From Pseudomonas sp. ANT_H12B (lineage in GTDB: Bacteria; Pseudomonadota; Gammaproteobacteria; Pseudomonadales; Pseudomonadaceae): a stretch of DNA of 64,000 nt. The stretch covers positions 124,001-188,000 of the forward strand of contig NZ_VOBI01000004.1 of assembly GCF_008369325.1 (NCBI RefSeq), given 5' to 3'. The notes beneath the pieces are model-generated. The model had not been told where the DNA came from and did not search any database. It was given only the letters and a program-made list of their open reading frames with translations. Numbering within the stretch: position 1 is the first letter of the stretch; every line of letters begins with the position of its first letter. The position numbers and the translations under genes are program-made. Positions 25,924 through 34,217 of the stretch are shown here, piece by piece.

Positions 25924-26829
25924 ATGAACGCGATCCACTACAGCGAGTACGACTGTGAAGCGTCAGGTAATTTCCTGACCGAAGCTTCATTGGCCAGGCA
26001 AGGCTTCGACATCCGGGTTGAACACGCGCAATGGTCCAACACTGGCACTGCCTTGATAGAAACCGGCGACAGTTGCCTGTTGCGCTTGATGCTGCCGGCC
26101 AGCTCGCAGATCAAGCCTAACTGCGGCGGTTTTTCCAGCCACGGTGCGCCTCAATTCCAACCCCTGGGCAAGCTGTTGTTCATTCCCCATGGCACCGAGT
26201 TCCACCTGCGTCACGATGCCGGAGAGCAAAAGGCCCTTGTGTGTCTATTCGACCCCTCCTCACTCGGCGTCCTGGGCAGCTATCGCTGGAACTGGCAGGA
26301 CAACGTCAGCGCAGCCATGCTCAACCTGCAAAGCGGCTACTTGCACGCCTCGTTGCAACGGCTGGCCGAAGAAGTCGCCAACCCCGGCTTCGCCAGCGAG
26401 CTGCACACCGAGTGCCTGCTCACCAGCATTGCCCTGGACCTGCGCCGCGAATTTATCGACGCGCCCGACGATGCCACTTGTTCCTCACACTGCGCTGAAA
26501 AACTCAGCCATCGTCAACTCAACATCCTGCGTGAATTGCTCGACAGCGCCAGTGACGAAGGCCGCTCACTGGGCCACTTGGCGCGGGCCTGCGAACTGCC
26601 GTTGCGGACCCTGTCCAGTCGCTGCAAAAACACCACCGGCATGACCTTGCGCCAGTACGCCGCGCAAACCCGTTTGCAAAAAGCCGTGGCGCTGTTGGCT
26701 GACCCACGGTTGCTGATCAAACAAGTGGCCTATCAGGCCGGCTTCAACAACGCCGCCGCTTTCAGCGCGGCCTTCCGTAAAGAGCTCGGTGTCACACCCG
26801 AGGAATTTCGCCACCAGCGCCAGCGCTGA
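25924..26829 (+). CDS. AraC-family transcriptional regulator
   Basis: The protein has 301 residues. The C-terminal ~100 carry two helix-turn-helix units, RSLGHLARACELPLRTLSSR and LLIKQVAYQAGFNNAAAFSA, followed by FRKELGVTPEEFR, the AraC/XylS signature. The N-terminal ~180 residues form a cupin-like ligand-sensing part (AraC_binding_2 type). The ATG is preceded by GAAGG. It is divergent from the LysR gene and converges on the operon ending at 26869. It is a good candidate for an activator of that or a nearby operon, although the target is not shown by the sequence. Confidence 0.92.
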   Translation: MNAIHYSEYDCEASGNFLTEASLARQGFDIRVEHAQWSNTGTALIETGDSCLLRLMLPASSQIKPNCGGFSSHGAPQFQPLGKLLFIPHGTEFHLRHDAGEQKALVCLFDPSSLGVLGSYRWNWQDNVSAAMLNLQSGYLHASLQRLAEEVANPGFASELHTECLLTSIALDLRREFIDAPDDATCSSHCAEKLSHRQLNILRELLDSASDEGRSLGHLARACELPLRTLSSRCKNTTGMTLRQYAAQTRLQKAVALLADPRLLIKQVAYQAGFNNAAAFSAAFRKELGVTPEEFRHQRQR

Positions 26830-26868
26830 AAGGCACCCGGACAAGGGCGCCTTCCAGCAATACGGGCT

Positions 26869-27795
26869 TTAACGACGAATCGTGGCGGTGATTTTGGCGT
26901 GTGGCCCATTGACCTGCGCGGCCCAGGCTTCAGCCGCCTGATCGAGGGTAAAATCCAGGTAATCCACCTGAATCTGCTGCTCTTTGGCGATCTTCAGCAG
27001 ACGCAGCCAGATCTGTTCACGGTCTGCGGGCGGGCGCTGGCCAGTGCCGATGCACGACAGATTGCGAAACAACAGATCGGCAATATCCAGATTGAGCTGG
27101 CGGCCGGCTCCCGTGCCAATGGTCATGATCCGTGCGCCCCAGTTGGTGGCCTTCAGCGACGTCAACATCGGTTGACCGCACACGAGGTCGAGCACCACAT
27201 CAAATCCGCCATCGGCCGCATCCTTGAGCGCCGCGACGTCATCGCTGCCACCCAGGGTCACCACTTCATCGGCAAGGCCTCGCGACTTCAACCGCCCCAG
27301 TGCTTCAGCGGACCGGGCAGCACCGACCACTTTGCCTGCACCCAGACCGCGCGCCAGTTGCAGGGCGATCTGGCCGAGCGTGCCGGTGGCGCCCAGGATC
27401 AGCACCTTCTCACCCTTCTGAATCGCGGCTTTTTCCAGGGGCACGATGGCGCCGGTCGCAGCGATGCCCATGCTGATCGCGGTTTTATCGTCCACGTCGT
27501 CCGGCACATTCCATACTTCGGCTTGCGGCACCAGGGTGCGCTCTGCCCAGGCACCAAACGGCAACACCGAGCGCTCGCCGAAATACACCCGGCGGCCATC
27601 CGGCGCACGGCCAACGCCTTCTCCGCGAATGACACAGGGATATTCAACACCCAGACGGTAGGCGCCGAGTACATCCCAGCCACCAAGGCCAGCGGTATCG
27701 ACATCGATCAGCACCGAGCCGTCTAGCGGCTGCGGATCACGAAACTCGCCCACTACCGGCGGCGCATTGCGCTCGGAAATGATTGCTGCACGCAT
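26869..27795 (-). CDS. Quinone-oxidoreductase-like MDR-family dehydrogenase
   Basis: The start at ATG 27795 (GGAGAATGCC before it) gives 308 residues: MRAAIISERNAPPVVGEF, then GGWDVLGAYRLGVEYPCVIRGEG, and a Rossmann motif VLILGATGTLGQIALQLARG. These mark a zinc-free medium-chain dehydrogenase/reductase of quinone-oxidoreductase type, normally NADPH-dependent. The usual structural zinc cysteines are absent. It is the last gene of the operon starting at 35888. The leader contains GACAATAA, one base short of the CA motif. It may reduce an enone or quinone-like intermediate; the substrate is not known. Confidence 0.88.
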   Translation of the reverse strand: MRAAIISERNAPPVVGEFRDPQPLDGSVLIDVDTAGLGGWDVLGAYRLGVEYPCVIRGEGVGRAPDGRRVYFGERSVLPFGAWAERTLVPQAEVWNVPDDVDDKTAISMGIAATGAIVPLEKAAIQKGEKVLILGATGTLGQIALQLARGLGAGKVVGAARSAEALGRLKSRGLADEVVTLGGSDDVAALKDAADGGFDVVLDLVCGQPMLTSLKATNWGARIMTIGTGAGRQLNLDIADLLFRNLSCIGTGQRPPADREQIWLRLLKIAKEQQIQVDYLDFTLDQAAEAWAAQVNGPHAKITATIRR

Positions 27796-27889
27796 GGCAT
27801 TCTCCTTGTCTGTTTTATTGTCAGGCTGCACTCGAGGCAATAATTGAACATTATTCTGTTATTTGTCTATATTTACTTCGGCAGCTTCT

Positions 27890-29137
27890 CTAACTGGCAA
27901 CTAATGGCTCGGACTGATATCGCGGATACCCACCCAATGTCAGCAGCAGCAATGGGCCGACGACAAAGCAGATAAAACTGAACAGCAGCATGGCCGAGTA
28001 GCCACCGGTGAGCTTGAACAACCCGGCGAACAGTAACGGCGAGATCGCCGCACCTGCGGTAATCAAGCCCAGGTGCGCGCCAAACAAGCGGCCGTAGTCG
28101 CGCATGCCGAAGTAACGGGCGATCAGGAAAGCAGCGATATCGAACTCGGCACCGGCACCCACGCCGACCAGCAACGTGGCGAGGGTGTACATCGCAATAC
28201 TGGAATCCCCATAGGCAAAAATGCCGCAGGCAAATGCCGGCATCAGCAGCGCGACAGAGGCAACACCGGGCGCCCACAACCGGTCAATCAGGTAGCCCAC
28301 CAATAGTCGGCCAAGGATCAGCGACACGCCGAAGCTGGCGAAAATCTGACTGGCCTGCAGGGCGCTCAGGCCACGGTCCTGCAGCAACGGCACAATGTTG
28401 GTGACCATGCCCACCACGCACGACACCACCAACGTCATCGACAGGTTGCACACCCAGAAACGCCAGGAGCGCATCGCCTCGCGCAGCAGTAGACCGCCGG
28501 TTTGTTCGCTGGTGGCGGGGAGTTGCGTCGAGTTGTGGCTGACATTGGTGGTCGGCAACAACCAGCGTAAGGCCAAGGGCAACGCCAGCAGCACCGGCAA
28601 TACACCCAGCGCGAGGAATCCCGCCTGCCAATTCCACCGGCTGATCGCCCAGGCGGTGATCAGCGGAAGCATGATGGCCGCCAGTCCGGAGCCACTGAGG
28701 ATGATCGCCAGCGCCAGACCACGGTTTTCCTCGAACCACAAGTTCACCAGGTGCGACCAGGTCACCTGCAACGTACCCAGCCCGGCTAGCGGCACCAGGA
28801 AAAAGCCAAGGTAGAGGGTCCAGATCGAGCCATTGATACAGGTCAGGGTGAAGACACTCAGGGACAACGCGAGCAGCGACAGCAACGTGACCCGGCGCAA
28901 GCCGTAGCGCGAGTTGAGCCAGCCGGCCAATTGCGACGCGACGATGGTGCCCAGCGATAACGCGGTGATCGCCGCCTGCAACTCCGCCCTGCCCCAGCCC
29001 ATGGCCTGTTCCAGCGGAATCACCATGGAGCTGAAGCTGTACAGCAGCAACGAACTGGAACTGGTGGCAACGCCCACCAGCGCCAGAATCAGCACCCGCC
29101 AGCCGCGTTTGAATTCTGCGTTATCAAAGCCTTTCAT
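27890..29137 (-). CDS. MFS transporter (12 helices)
   Basis: The 415-residue protein has about twelve hydrophobic helices, with the inter-helix motif LNSRYGLRRVTLLS after the second and a long loop near the middle. It resembles the oxalate/formate or monocarboxylate branch of MFS permeases. GAGG lies nine bases before ATG 29137. It is the seventh gene of the DUF1302/DUF1329 (copy 3) operon, 11 bp after the SDR gene. Uptake of an acid or alcohol substrate across the inner membrane is likely. The DUF1302 barrel could supply the outer-membrane step. Specificity cannot be read. Confidence 0.88.
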   Translation of the reverse strand: MKGFDNAEFKRGWRVLILALVGVATSSSSLLLYSFSSMVIPLEQAMGWGRAELQAAITALSLGTIVASQLAGWLNSRYGLRRVTLLSLLALSLSVFTLTCINGSIWTLYLGFFLVPLAGLGTLQVTWSHLVNLWFEENRGLALAIILSGSGLAAIMLPLITAWAISRWNWQAGFLALGVLPVLLALPLALRWLLPTTNVSHNSTQLPATSEQTGGLLLREAMRSWRFWVCNLSMTLVVSCVVGMVTNIVPLLQDRGLSALQASQIFASFGVSLILGRLLVGYLIDRLWAPGVASVALLMPAFACGIFAYGDSSIAMYTLATLLVGVGAGAEFDIAAFLIARYFGMRDYGRLFGAHLGLITAGAAISPLLFAGLFKLTGGYSAMLLFSFICFVVGPLLLLTLGGYPRYQSEPLVAS

Positions 29138-29148
29138 GGTGTGTGACC

Positions 29149-29970
29149 TCAGTCGTTGCCAATAAACACAGCCGCTTGCGCGCTCTTGCTCAGTACCTGG
29201 GCACGACGTGCCGGGCCAGGTGCGGTCTCGACCTGAACAAGGGTGTCTTCGGGGTGAATCAGCGTCGGGCCATTACCCAGTTGCTCAAGCGCCAGAAGCG
29301 CCAAGTCATCTGCTTTGGGCAAGGTCATGGTCAGGGCGTCGGCAATGTTCAGTTTGACCATGGCATCGCGCATGGTGGGTGTGTCGACAGTGCCGATGAC
29401 CAAATTGAGCACGTCGACGCCACAGTCTTTCCACTCCGCCCATAACGATTCGCCGAGGTTCAGCGCAAACCCTTTGGTGGCGGTGTACATCGCCAGTTTG
29501 CGAATACCCCCCAATGCAGCCTGGGAACCCACCAACAGCAAGCCGCCCTGCCCGCGCTCCAGCATCGCGGCACCAAAGGCATGGCTGCATTGCATCACGG
29601 TCAAGCAATTGAGGCGCAGCAACGCGCCCCAGTCCTCGGTCGAGGTATCGAGGAAGCGCGTGATGTAGGGATCGCCACCCGCGTTGTAGATAAACAGACC
29701 AACTTGACGTTCACCGACAGCCGCGAGCAATCGCTCACAGGCATCGGGCTGAGAAAGGTCCTGGATTACCACCAGCACTTCGATGGCGTAACGTTGCTCC
29801 AATTCGCCTTTCAATTGCGCCAGGGCGTCGCCACGGCGCGCCACCAGGACGCAGTTGAGGCTACGCTCGGCGAGGGCACGGGCAAACGCCGCGCCCACAC
29901 CATGGGAGGCACCGGCAATCACCGCCCACGGACCATACCGATGCAGGAAGGCATTATCAGGAACAGACAT
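29149..29970 (-). CDS. SDR-family oxidoreductase (classical)
   Basis: From ATG 29970 (GGAG before it) this protein has 273 residues. The cofactor motif is AGASHGVG (19-26), followed by YNAGG (95-99). Ser149, Tyr162 and Lys166 (YTATK) complete the active site. VARR at the end of strand two suggests NADP. The frame is open upstream but the longer start has no ribosome-binding site. It lies in the operon between the APH-fold protein and MFS genes. The general sequence is like the acyl/keto reductase branch of SDRs. Substrate unknown. Confidence 0.88.
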   Translation of the reverse strand: MSVPDNAFLHRYGPWAVIAGASHGVGAAFARALAERSLNCVLVARRGDALAQLKGELEQRYAIEVLVVIQDLSQPDACERLLAAVGERQVGLFIYNAGGDPYITRFLDTSTEDWGALLRLNCLTVMQCSHAFGAAMLERGQGGLLLVGSQAALGGIRKLAMYTATKGFALNLGESLWAEWKDCGVDVLNLVIGTVDTPTMRDAMVKLNIADALTMTLPKADDLALLALEQLGNGPTLIHPEDTLVQVETAPGPARRAQVLSKSAQAAVFIGND

Positions 29971-30029
29971 AAACACTCCGAATACGAAGGCCCGGCGACC
30001 AGCCACCGGGCGAGAAAGGTTTCACCCTG

Positions 30030-31394
30030 TCAGGCCACGGGTGGCAGGTCGATGTGGCGGGCGGAGGCGCCAATGGCGGTGCTGCCGTAGACCAGGACGC
30101 GCCGCTCGATGTGCGCCATGAACAGGCGCAGCAAAGGCCCGTCGTATTCAGGCCCGGCGCTTTTGACAAAGGCTTCCAGCGCTGCATCAATCTCGCTGTA
30201 GTCACTGAAGGTGCGGTCCAGCAGGACTTGCGCCTCCTGTTGTTCCAGCTCGCGCAAGTGCAATTCCATGGCATCGCCACGGCCCAGGTACTCCACCAGT
30301 TTGCTCACGGCGCGCAGCTTGGTTTTCTGGAAGTCACTGCCGACTTCCACCTGCGCCAGGGCATCGGCGAGCATGGTCAGCAACTGGGCATTCGGGCCGC
30401 TGCTGACCATGTCCAGTTTCGGCGTTTGCAGAGGCACACCCATGGCTTCGGCCAGCGCATGCACCACCACCCGGCGCAGGGCGATGTCAAACTCGGTGTA
30501 GGTGTCATGTGGGTCGCCCGGTTGTGGCGTGGCCACCGACGCCGAGAACTGCATCGTGCTGACGGTGGCAAACAGTGCCGTGTGGTAACGCACCACATCG
30601 GGCTCCGCCGGTTCGCCGGTTACTTGCTGGTAGTAGCGATACAGGGCGGCGAAGCTGTCCCCGAGCGGCTCGTAATTGTCACGCATGCGCGCCGACGCCA
30701 GGTCGGCCAAGGGATCGCCGATCATGGCAAATTCGAAATCGTAGAGACCCTGTACCTGTCCGCTCTCGAACAGATATTGCCCTGAATCGTACTGCACGAA
30801 AGCAGGCCGGATACGGTGCTGCGGCACATTGCGGCGCAACCAGCCGAGGGCGAATTCAACCAGCGGCTGAGGCCTGGTTTTATTGCGTGCATACAGCGGG
30901 TAGTAAGCTTCCAGACCTGCGAGGGTAATGTCCTCGGCACTGGTCGGCAGGTGAATGCCCTGCTCAATGAAGGGTTGCAACGGCAATTGGTGCATGCGCG
31001 CCATGGCGTCGACCCACTGGCGTGCGACAGCATGGCGCTCGGCATCACTGATCGCCGTGCTGATATCACGACTGCCCGGCACTAACTCCATCACGATGGC
31101 TTGCGGGTCTTCGCAGAAGCCGTAGATACGCGGCACCGGCACACCTTGCTGGCCGAGCAAGGTGAGAATATCCGCCTCCCGGCGCAGATCCGGGAATGGG
31201 CTGACATCACCACCTCGCTCGCCACGAATATGCAATTGAAGGGTTTCGCCATCGCGTTGCAGTTCAAGGTTCCACGCCGGACGCCAGCGCAGCAGGCGTT
31301 GCATGGCCGTGATGTTTCCGCCCAGCAGCCCTTCGACAAAGGTGCGCAGCTTTTCTTCGACCGGATCAACAGTCGTATTTATTGTTGTTGGCAT
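30030..31394 (-). CDS. APH-fold phosphotransferase with altered catalytic motif
   Basis: This 454-residue protein has a recognisable APH-fold domain: DILTLLGQQGVPVPRIYGF, AIVMELVPGSRDI, and GLYDFEFAMIGDPLADLA with the metal-binding Asp. The catalytic loop, normally HGD-x4-N, reads VQYDSGQYLF here. His is replaced by Gln, the loop seems two residues short and the Asn is not obvious. It may be a divergent kinase or a pseudokinase. About 120 extra helical residues follow the kinase fold. Codons 2-5 carry the AACAACAATAA motif. It lies in the copy 3 operon between the SnoaL-like and SDR genes, and no ACAD gene accompanies it. Confidence 0.8.
   Translation of the reverse strand: MPTTINTTVDPVEEKLRTFVEGLLGGNITAMQRLLRWRPAWNLELQRDGETLQLHIRGERGGDVSPFPDLRREADILTLLGQQGVPVPRIYGFCEDPQAIVMELVPGSRDISTAISDAERHAVARQWVDAMARMHQLPLQPFIEQGIHLPTSAEDITLAGLEAYYPLYARNKTRPQPLVEFALGWLRRNVPQHRIRPAFVQYDSGQYLFESGQVQGLYDFEFAMIGDPLADLASARMRDNYEPLGDSFAALYRYYQQVTGEPAEPDVVRYHTALFATVSTMQFSASVATPQPGDPHDTYTEFDIALRRVVVHALAEAMGVPLQTPKLDMVSSGPNAQLLTMLADALAQVEVGSDFQKTKLRAVSKLVEYLGRGDAMELHLRELEQQEAQVLLDRTFSDYSEIDAALEAFVKSAGPEYDGPLLRLFMAHIERRVLVYGSTAIGASARHIDLPPVA
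31379..31389 (-). promoter_or_regulatory. Extended Crc/Hfq CA motif inside the first codons of the APH-fold gene
   Basis: Codons 2-5 after ATG 31394 contain AACAACAATAA, three AAY units. Positions just inside the coding start are known to work as Hfq/Crc targets. Function is inferred. Confidence 0.6.
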
Positions 31395-31432
31395 ACGGGG
31401 TCTTCCTCAGGCGCTGATGTCCAGCGCCGCTC

Positions 31433-31882
31433 TCAATGGGTGCTGGTGCTACCAGCGTTCGGCCCGCCTACCTGCTCCAGCGGCACGCCCTTTTTCTTCG
31501 CCAGGTCGGCGGTGTCCAGGTACTCGCGCCAGGCACAGATCAGTCCGTGTTCGTCCAGCTCATACACCGCCACCATCGAGTGCGGCATGGGGACGCCGTT
31601 GCTGACGCAGTAATCGTCGCGTTCGGTCATCACCACGCGCTCCGAAGAGACGATGTGGCGCGTGGTGCAACGGTTATGCGTGACATAACTCATCTGTCGC
31701 TCTATCTCCCGGCGTAACGCATCGCGCCCCCGGATCACGGGACCACCGGGCACCCACAGTTGCCAGACGGCGTCGTCGGCGAAGGTGGCCATGATGCGTT
31801 CGATATCGGGGCGGCTGCCGTCGCTGCCATCGCCCCAGGCGGCCAGCATGTCGAGGATGAAGCGTTCCTGTTCGAGTGCCAT
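31433..31882 (-). CDS. SnoaL-like / NTF2-fold protein, related to limonene-epoxide hydrolase
   Basis: The small protein of 149 residues has the NTF2-like pattern: an N-terminal helix, FADDAVWQLWVPGGPVIRG, then ERDDY and a terminal CAWREYLDTADL. The last part resembles limonene-1,2-epoxide hydrolase (Arg..Asp and W-R-D/E-Y). The Tyr/Asn pair of that enzyme is not kept (WQL), so hydrolase activity is uncertain. ATG 31882 has GGAG eight bases upstream. It is located in the copy 3 operon between SDR and APH-fold genes. A small isomerase, dehydratase or hydrolase role is possible. Confidence 0.72.
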   Translation of the reverse strand: MALEQERFILDMLAAWGDGSDGSRPDIERIMATFADDAVWQLWVPGGPVIRGRDALRREIERQMSYVTHNRCTTRHIVSSERVVMTERDDYCVSNGVPMPHSMVAVYELDEHGLICAWREYLDTADLAKKKGVPLEQVGGPNAGSTSTH

Positions 31883-31915
31883 GAAACGGGCTCCAGTGCA
31901 GTGAATGGATCGGGA

Positions 31916-32734
31916 TCAGACCGAGGTTTGAGGCAGCAGGAAGTTGCGCACCACCGGCACCATCGGTGTGCCGCAACTCATACCGCCGTCCACGCGCATC
32001 AGCGTCCCGTTGACATAGGCGGCGTCGTCGCTGGCGAGGAAAGCGGCCATGGCGGCGATGTCTTCCGGCTCGCCCAGTTGCGGTACGTTTTGCAGGTCGA
32101 GAAAGGCCGACTTCATCGCCTCGTTGGCCCAACTTTCCATGGCTGGCGTGCGAATCACTCCCGGCAGGATGCCGTTGCAACGAATGCCGCGTTTGCCAAA
32201 GGTGGCGGCAATGCTTTGCACGTACCAGTTGAGCGCGGCCTTGGAGGCGCCGTAGCTGAACTGAGAAATTTCGCCGGCAATCGAGCTGGTGGACGAGGTG
32301 AACAGAATCGAACCGCTGCCCTGGGCGAGCATGTGCGGCAAGGCGTATTTGCACGCCAACACGCCACCCAACACGTTGACCCGCATGCAGTTGTGGAACA
32401 GCTCGGTGTTGAAGTTGATGAAGTCGATATCGCGGGTGGTGGCCGGGTTTCTGTACACGGCGTTATTGAACAACACGTCGATACGACCGAAGGTCTCGAC
32501 AGTCTGCTCGACCATCTCCCGCAAGGCGCCTTCCTCACCAACATCCACTTGCATGGCCATTGCCTTGGCACCTATTTCAGCTGCCACGGCCTGCGCCGAT
32601 TCGGCGAAAAGGTCGGTGACCACTACCGTGGCGCCCTCCCGGGCAAAACGCAGTGCCGAGGCGCGGCCGATGCCACTGCCGGCGCCTGTGATGACGCAGA
32701 CCTTGCCGTCTAAACGTTGCACAATCTCGCTCAT
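31916..32734 (-). CDS. SDR-family oxidoreductase (classical)
   Basis: From ATG 32734 the protein has 272 residues. ITGAGSGIG (15-23), FNNAV (89-93) and the active-site Tyr161/Lys165 (YGASK) are all present. TDLF at the end of strand two favours NAD. The frame continues upstream, but only from 32734 does the protein start in the normal way. It follows the DUF1329 (copy 3) gene and precedes the SnoaL-like gene. It probably oxidises a hydroxy group on the operon's substrate. Confidence 0.88.
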   Translation of the reverse strand: MSEIVQRLDGKVCVITGAGSGIGRASALRFAREGATVVVTDLFAESAQAVAAEIGAKAMAMQVDVGEEGALREMVEQTVETFGRIDVLFNNAVYRNPATTRDIDFINFNTELFHNCMRVNVLGGVLACKYALPHMLAQGSGSILFTSSTSSIAGEISQFSYGASKAALNWYVQSIAATFGKRGIRCNGILPGVIRTPAMESWANEAMKSAFLDLQNVPQLGEPEDIAAMAAFLASDDAAYVNGTLMRVDGGMSCGTPMVPVVRNFLLPQTSV

Positions 32735-32798
32735 AAAAGGGTCTCGGGACGGATAAAAAAATCGGCGCCTGTGACAAGCGCCGAAAAGGAGCATGAGG

Positions 32799-34151
32799 TC
32801 AGCGGGTCTGGCCACCGGCAATGGTCTGCGGATTGGCTTCACGCTCGGCGACCGGTTCCTGGCGGTAGCGCGTCGGGCCGTTGCCGAACATGCCGTACTG
32901 GTCACGGGTGAAGTCGTACAACGAGTAGGAATCCTGTTGCGGGTTATTGGGAATGCCATACGCCTCGATGTTGTATTGCGAGCCGGTACGGAACAGCGCG
33001 CCGCTGTCGTCCCAGGCGTCGTAGACCGCAGCACCAAAGGTGTCCTCGTCGATGTAGTAGCGGCGTTTTTTCTGCGCGTGGCGGACGCCGTCCTTGCGGG
33101 TCGCTTCCACCACCCAGACACGGTGCAGTTCCCAGCGTTCACACGCGGGATTGATGTGTTTGGGCATGAGTTTCTTGTCCATGTCGCAACCCCATTTCAG
33201 CGTGTAGTTGCTGTAGGGGATGAACATTTCCTTTTTACCCACCAGCTTCCAGTCGAAACGGTCCATCTTTCCGGAGAACAGGAAGATTTCGTCGTAGAAC
33301 GCCACCCCGCCGAACGCCGAGTTGGGGGTGTCGTAGTTGAATTCCGGAGCCTTGCGCACGCGGCGCTGGCCGGTGCTGTAGCTCCAGGCGTAGCGGGAGT
33401 CGGCGACCGGGTCGAGATAATCCCAATACCCGGATGCCTGGCCGGCCGTACGGGCCGGCGCGACGATGCGCGACCAGATACGCTGGGCGATTTTCGGATC
33501 ACGCCCGGGAACATCCATCTGGTAGAAGGGTTTTTCGCCGGTGGACCGATTGGTGTTGGTTAGCGTCGCGTGGCCTTCATTAACCACGTAGGCACTGTGG
33601 TTCCAGTCCCAGCCATTCACGCCCTGATAGTTGAGGATGTAGTTCCACATCAATTCCCGGCCATCTCGCGGCAGCGGGAATGGCAGGCCGCCCCGGCACC
33701 CTTCGCTGATCGACAGCCCGTCGTTCTCGGTTTTGCAGTCCTTGCGGCTGGCGTTGCGCTGGGTGGCTGCCAGGAAATTCGCCGGAAAGGTTGCCGTCCT
33801 GTGGGTGGGGTACACCTCAAGATAATAAGTGTCGGGGTTCTGCTTGAGCAGTTGCAGCTGCCCGGCCGCCAATTGGTCGGCGTACTGGTCGGCGTTAGCC
33901 GCCGTAATGCGCAAGCGGGGTTTTTCATTGGCAAACGGGTTGGGCCAGTTGCCGTCGCCGGGCACCAGCCCTGCGGGCACTTTCAGGCCACCGTCGTAGG
34001 GCGGAATAGTGCCTGCCGCGTTACCCGCCACAATCGCGCCAAAGCTCGTGAGCTTACCGCCCAGGTCGGCGGTGGTAGCGCCCTCATCGGCCACAGCCGC
34101 CCCCGCCAAAGCAATGGCCACAAGGCCCATCGCATATGCATTAACCGTCAT
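32799..34151 (-). CDS. DUF1329-family exported protein (copy 3)
   Basis: This protein has 450 residues. The signal region (VNAYAMGLVAIALAGAAVA) is followed by FGAIVAGNAAGTIPPYDGG, CRGGLPFPLPRDGRELMWN and ERWELHRVWVVEATRKDG. The second ATG (34151) is chosen: the upstream ATG at 34163 is immediately followed by GGAGAACG, which works as the ribosome-binding site of the second. It is clearly less similar to copies 1 and 2 than they are to each other. It partners DUF1302 copy 3, with which it shares the operon. Confidence 0.87.
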   Translation of the reverse strand: MTVNAYAMGLVAIALAGAAVADEGATTADLGGKLTSFGAIVAGNAAGTIPPYDGGLKVPAGLVPGDGNWPNPFANEKPRLRITAANADQYADQLAAGQLQLLKQNPDTYYLEVYPTHRTATFPANFLAATQRNASRKDCKTENDGLSISEGCRGGLPFPLPRDGRELMWNYILNYQGVNGWDWNHSAYVVNEGHATLTNTNRSTGEKPFYQMDVPGRDPKIAQRIWSRIVAPARTAGQASGYWDYLDPVADSRYAWSYSTGQRRVRKAPEFNYDTPNSAFGGVAFYDEIFLFSGKMDRFDWKLVGKKEMFIPYSNYTLKWGCDMDKKLMPKHINPACERWELHRVWVVEATRKDGVRHAQKKRRYYIDEDTFGAAVYDAWDDSGALFRTGSQYNIEAYGIPNNPQQDSYSLYDFTRDQYGMFGNGPTRYRQEPVAEREANPQTIAGGQTR

Positions 34152-34217
34152 AACGTTCTCCATTCAGATGGGTGATCGCCGAGTCCGGTGATCACTGCAT
34201 TGCAGTTCAGGCGCGGC

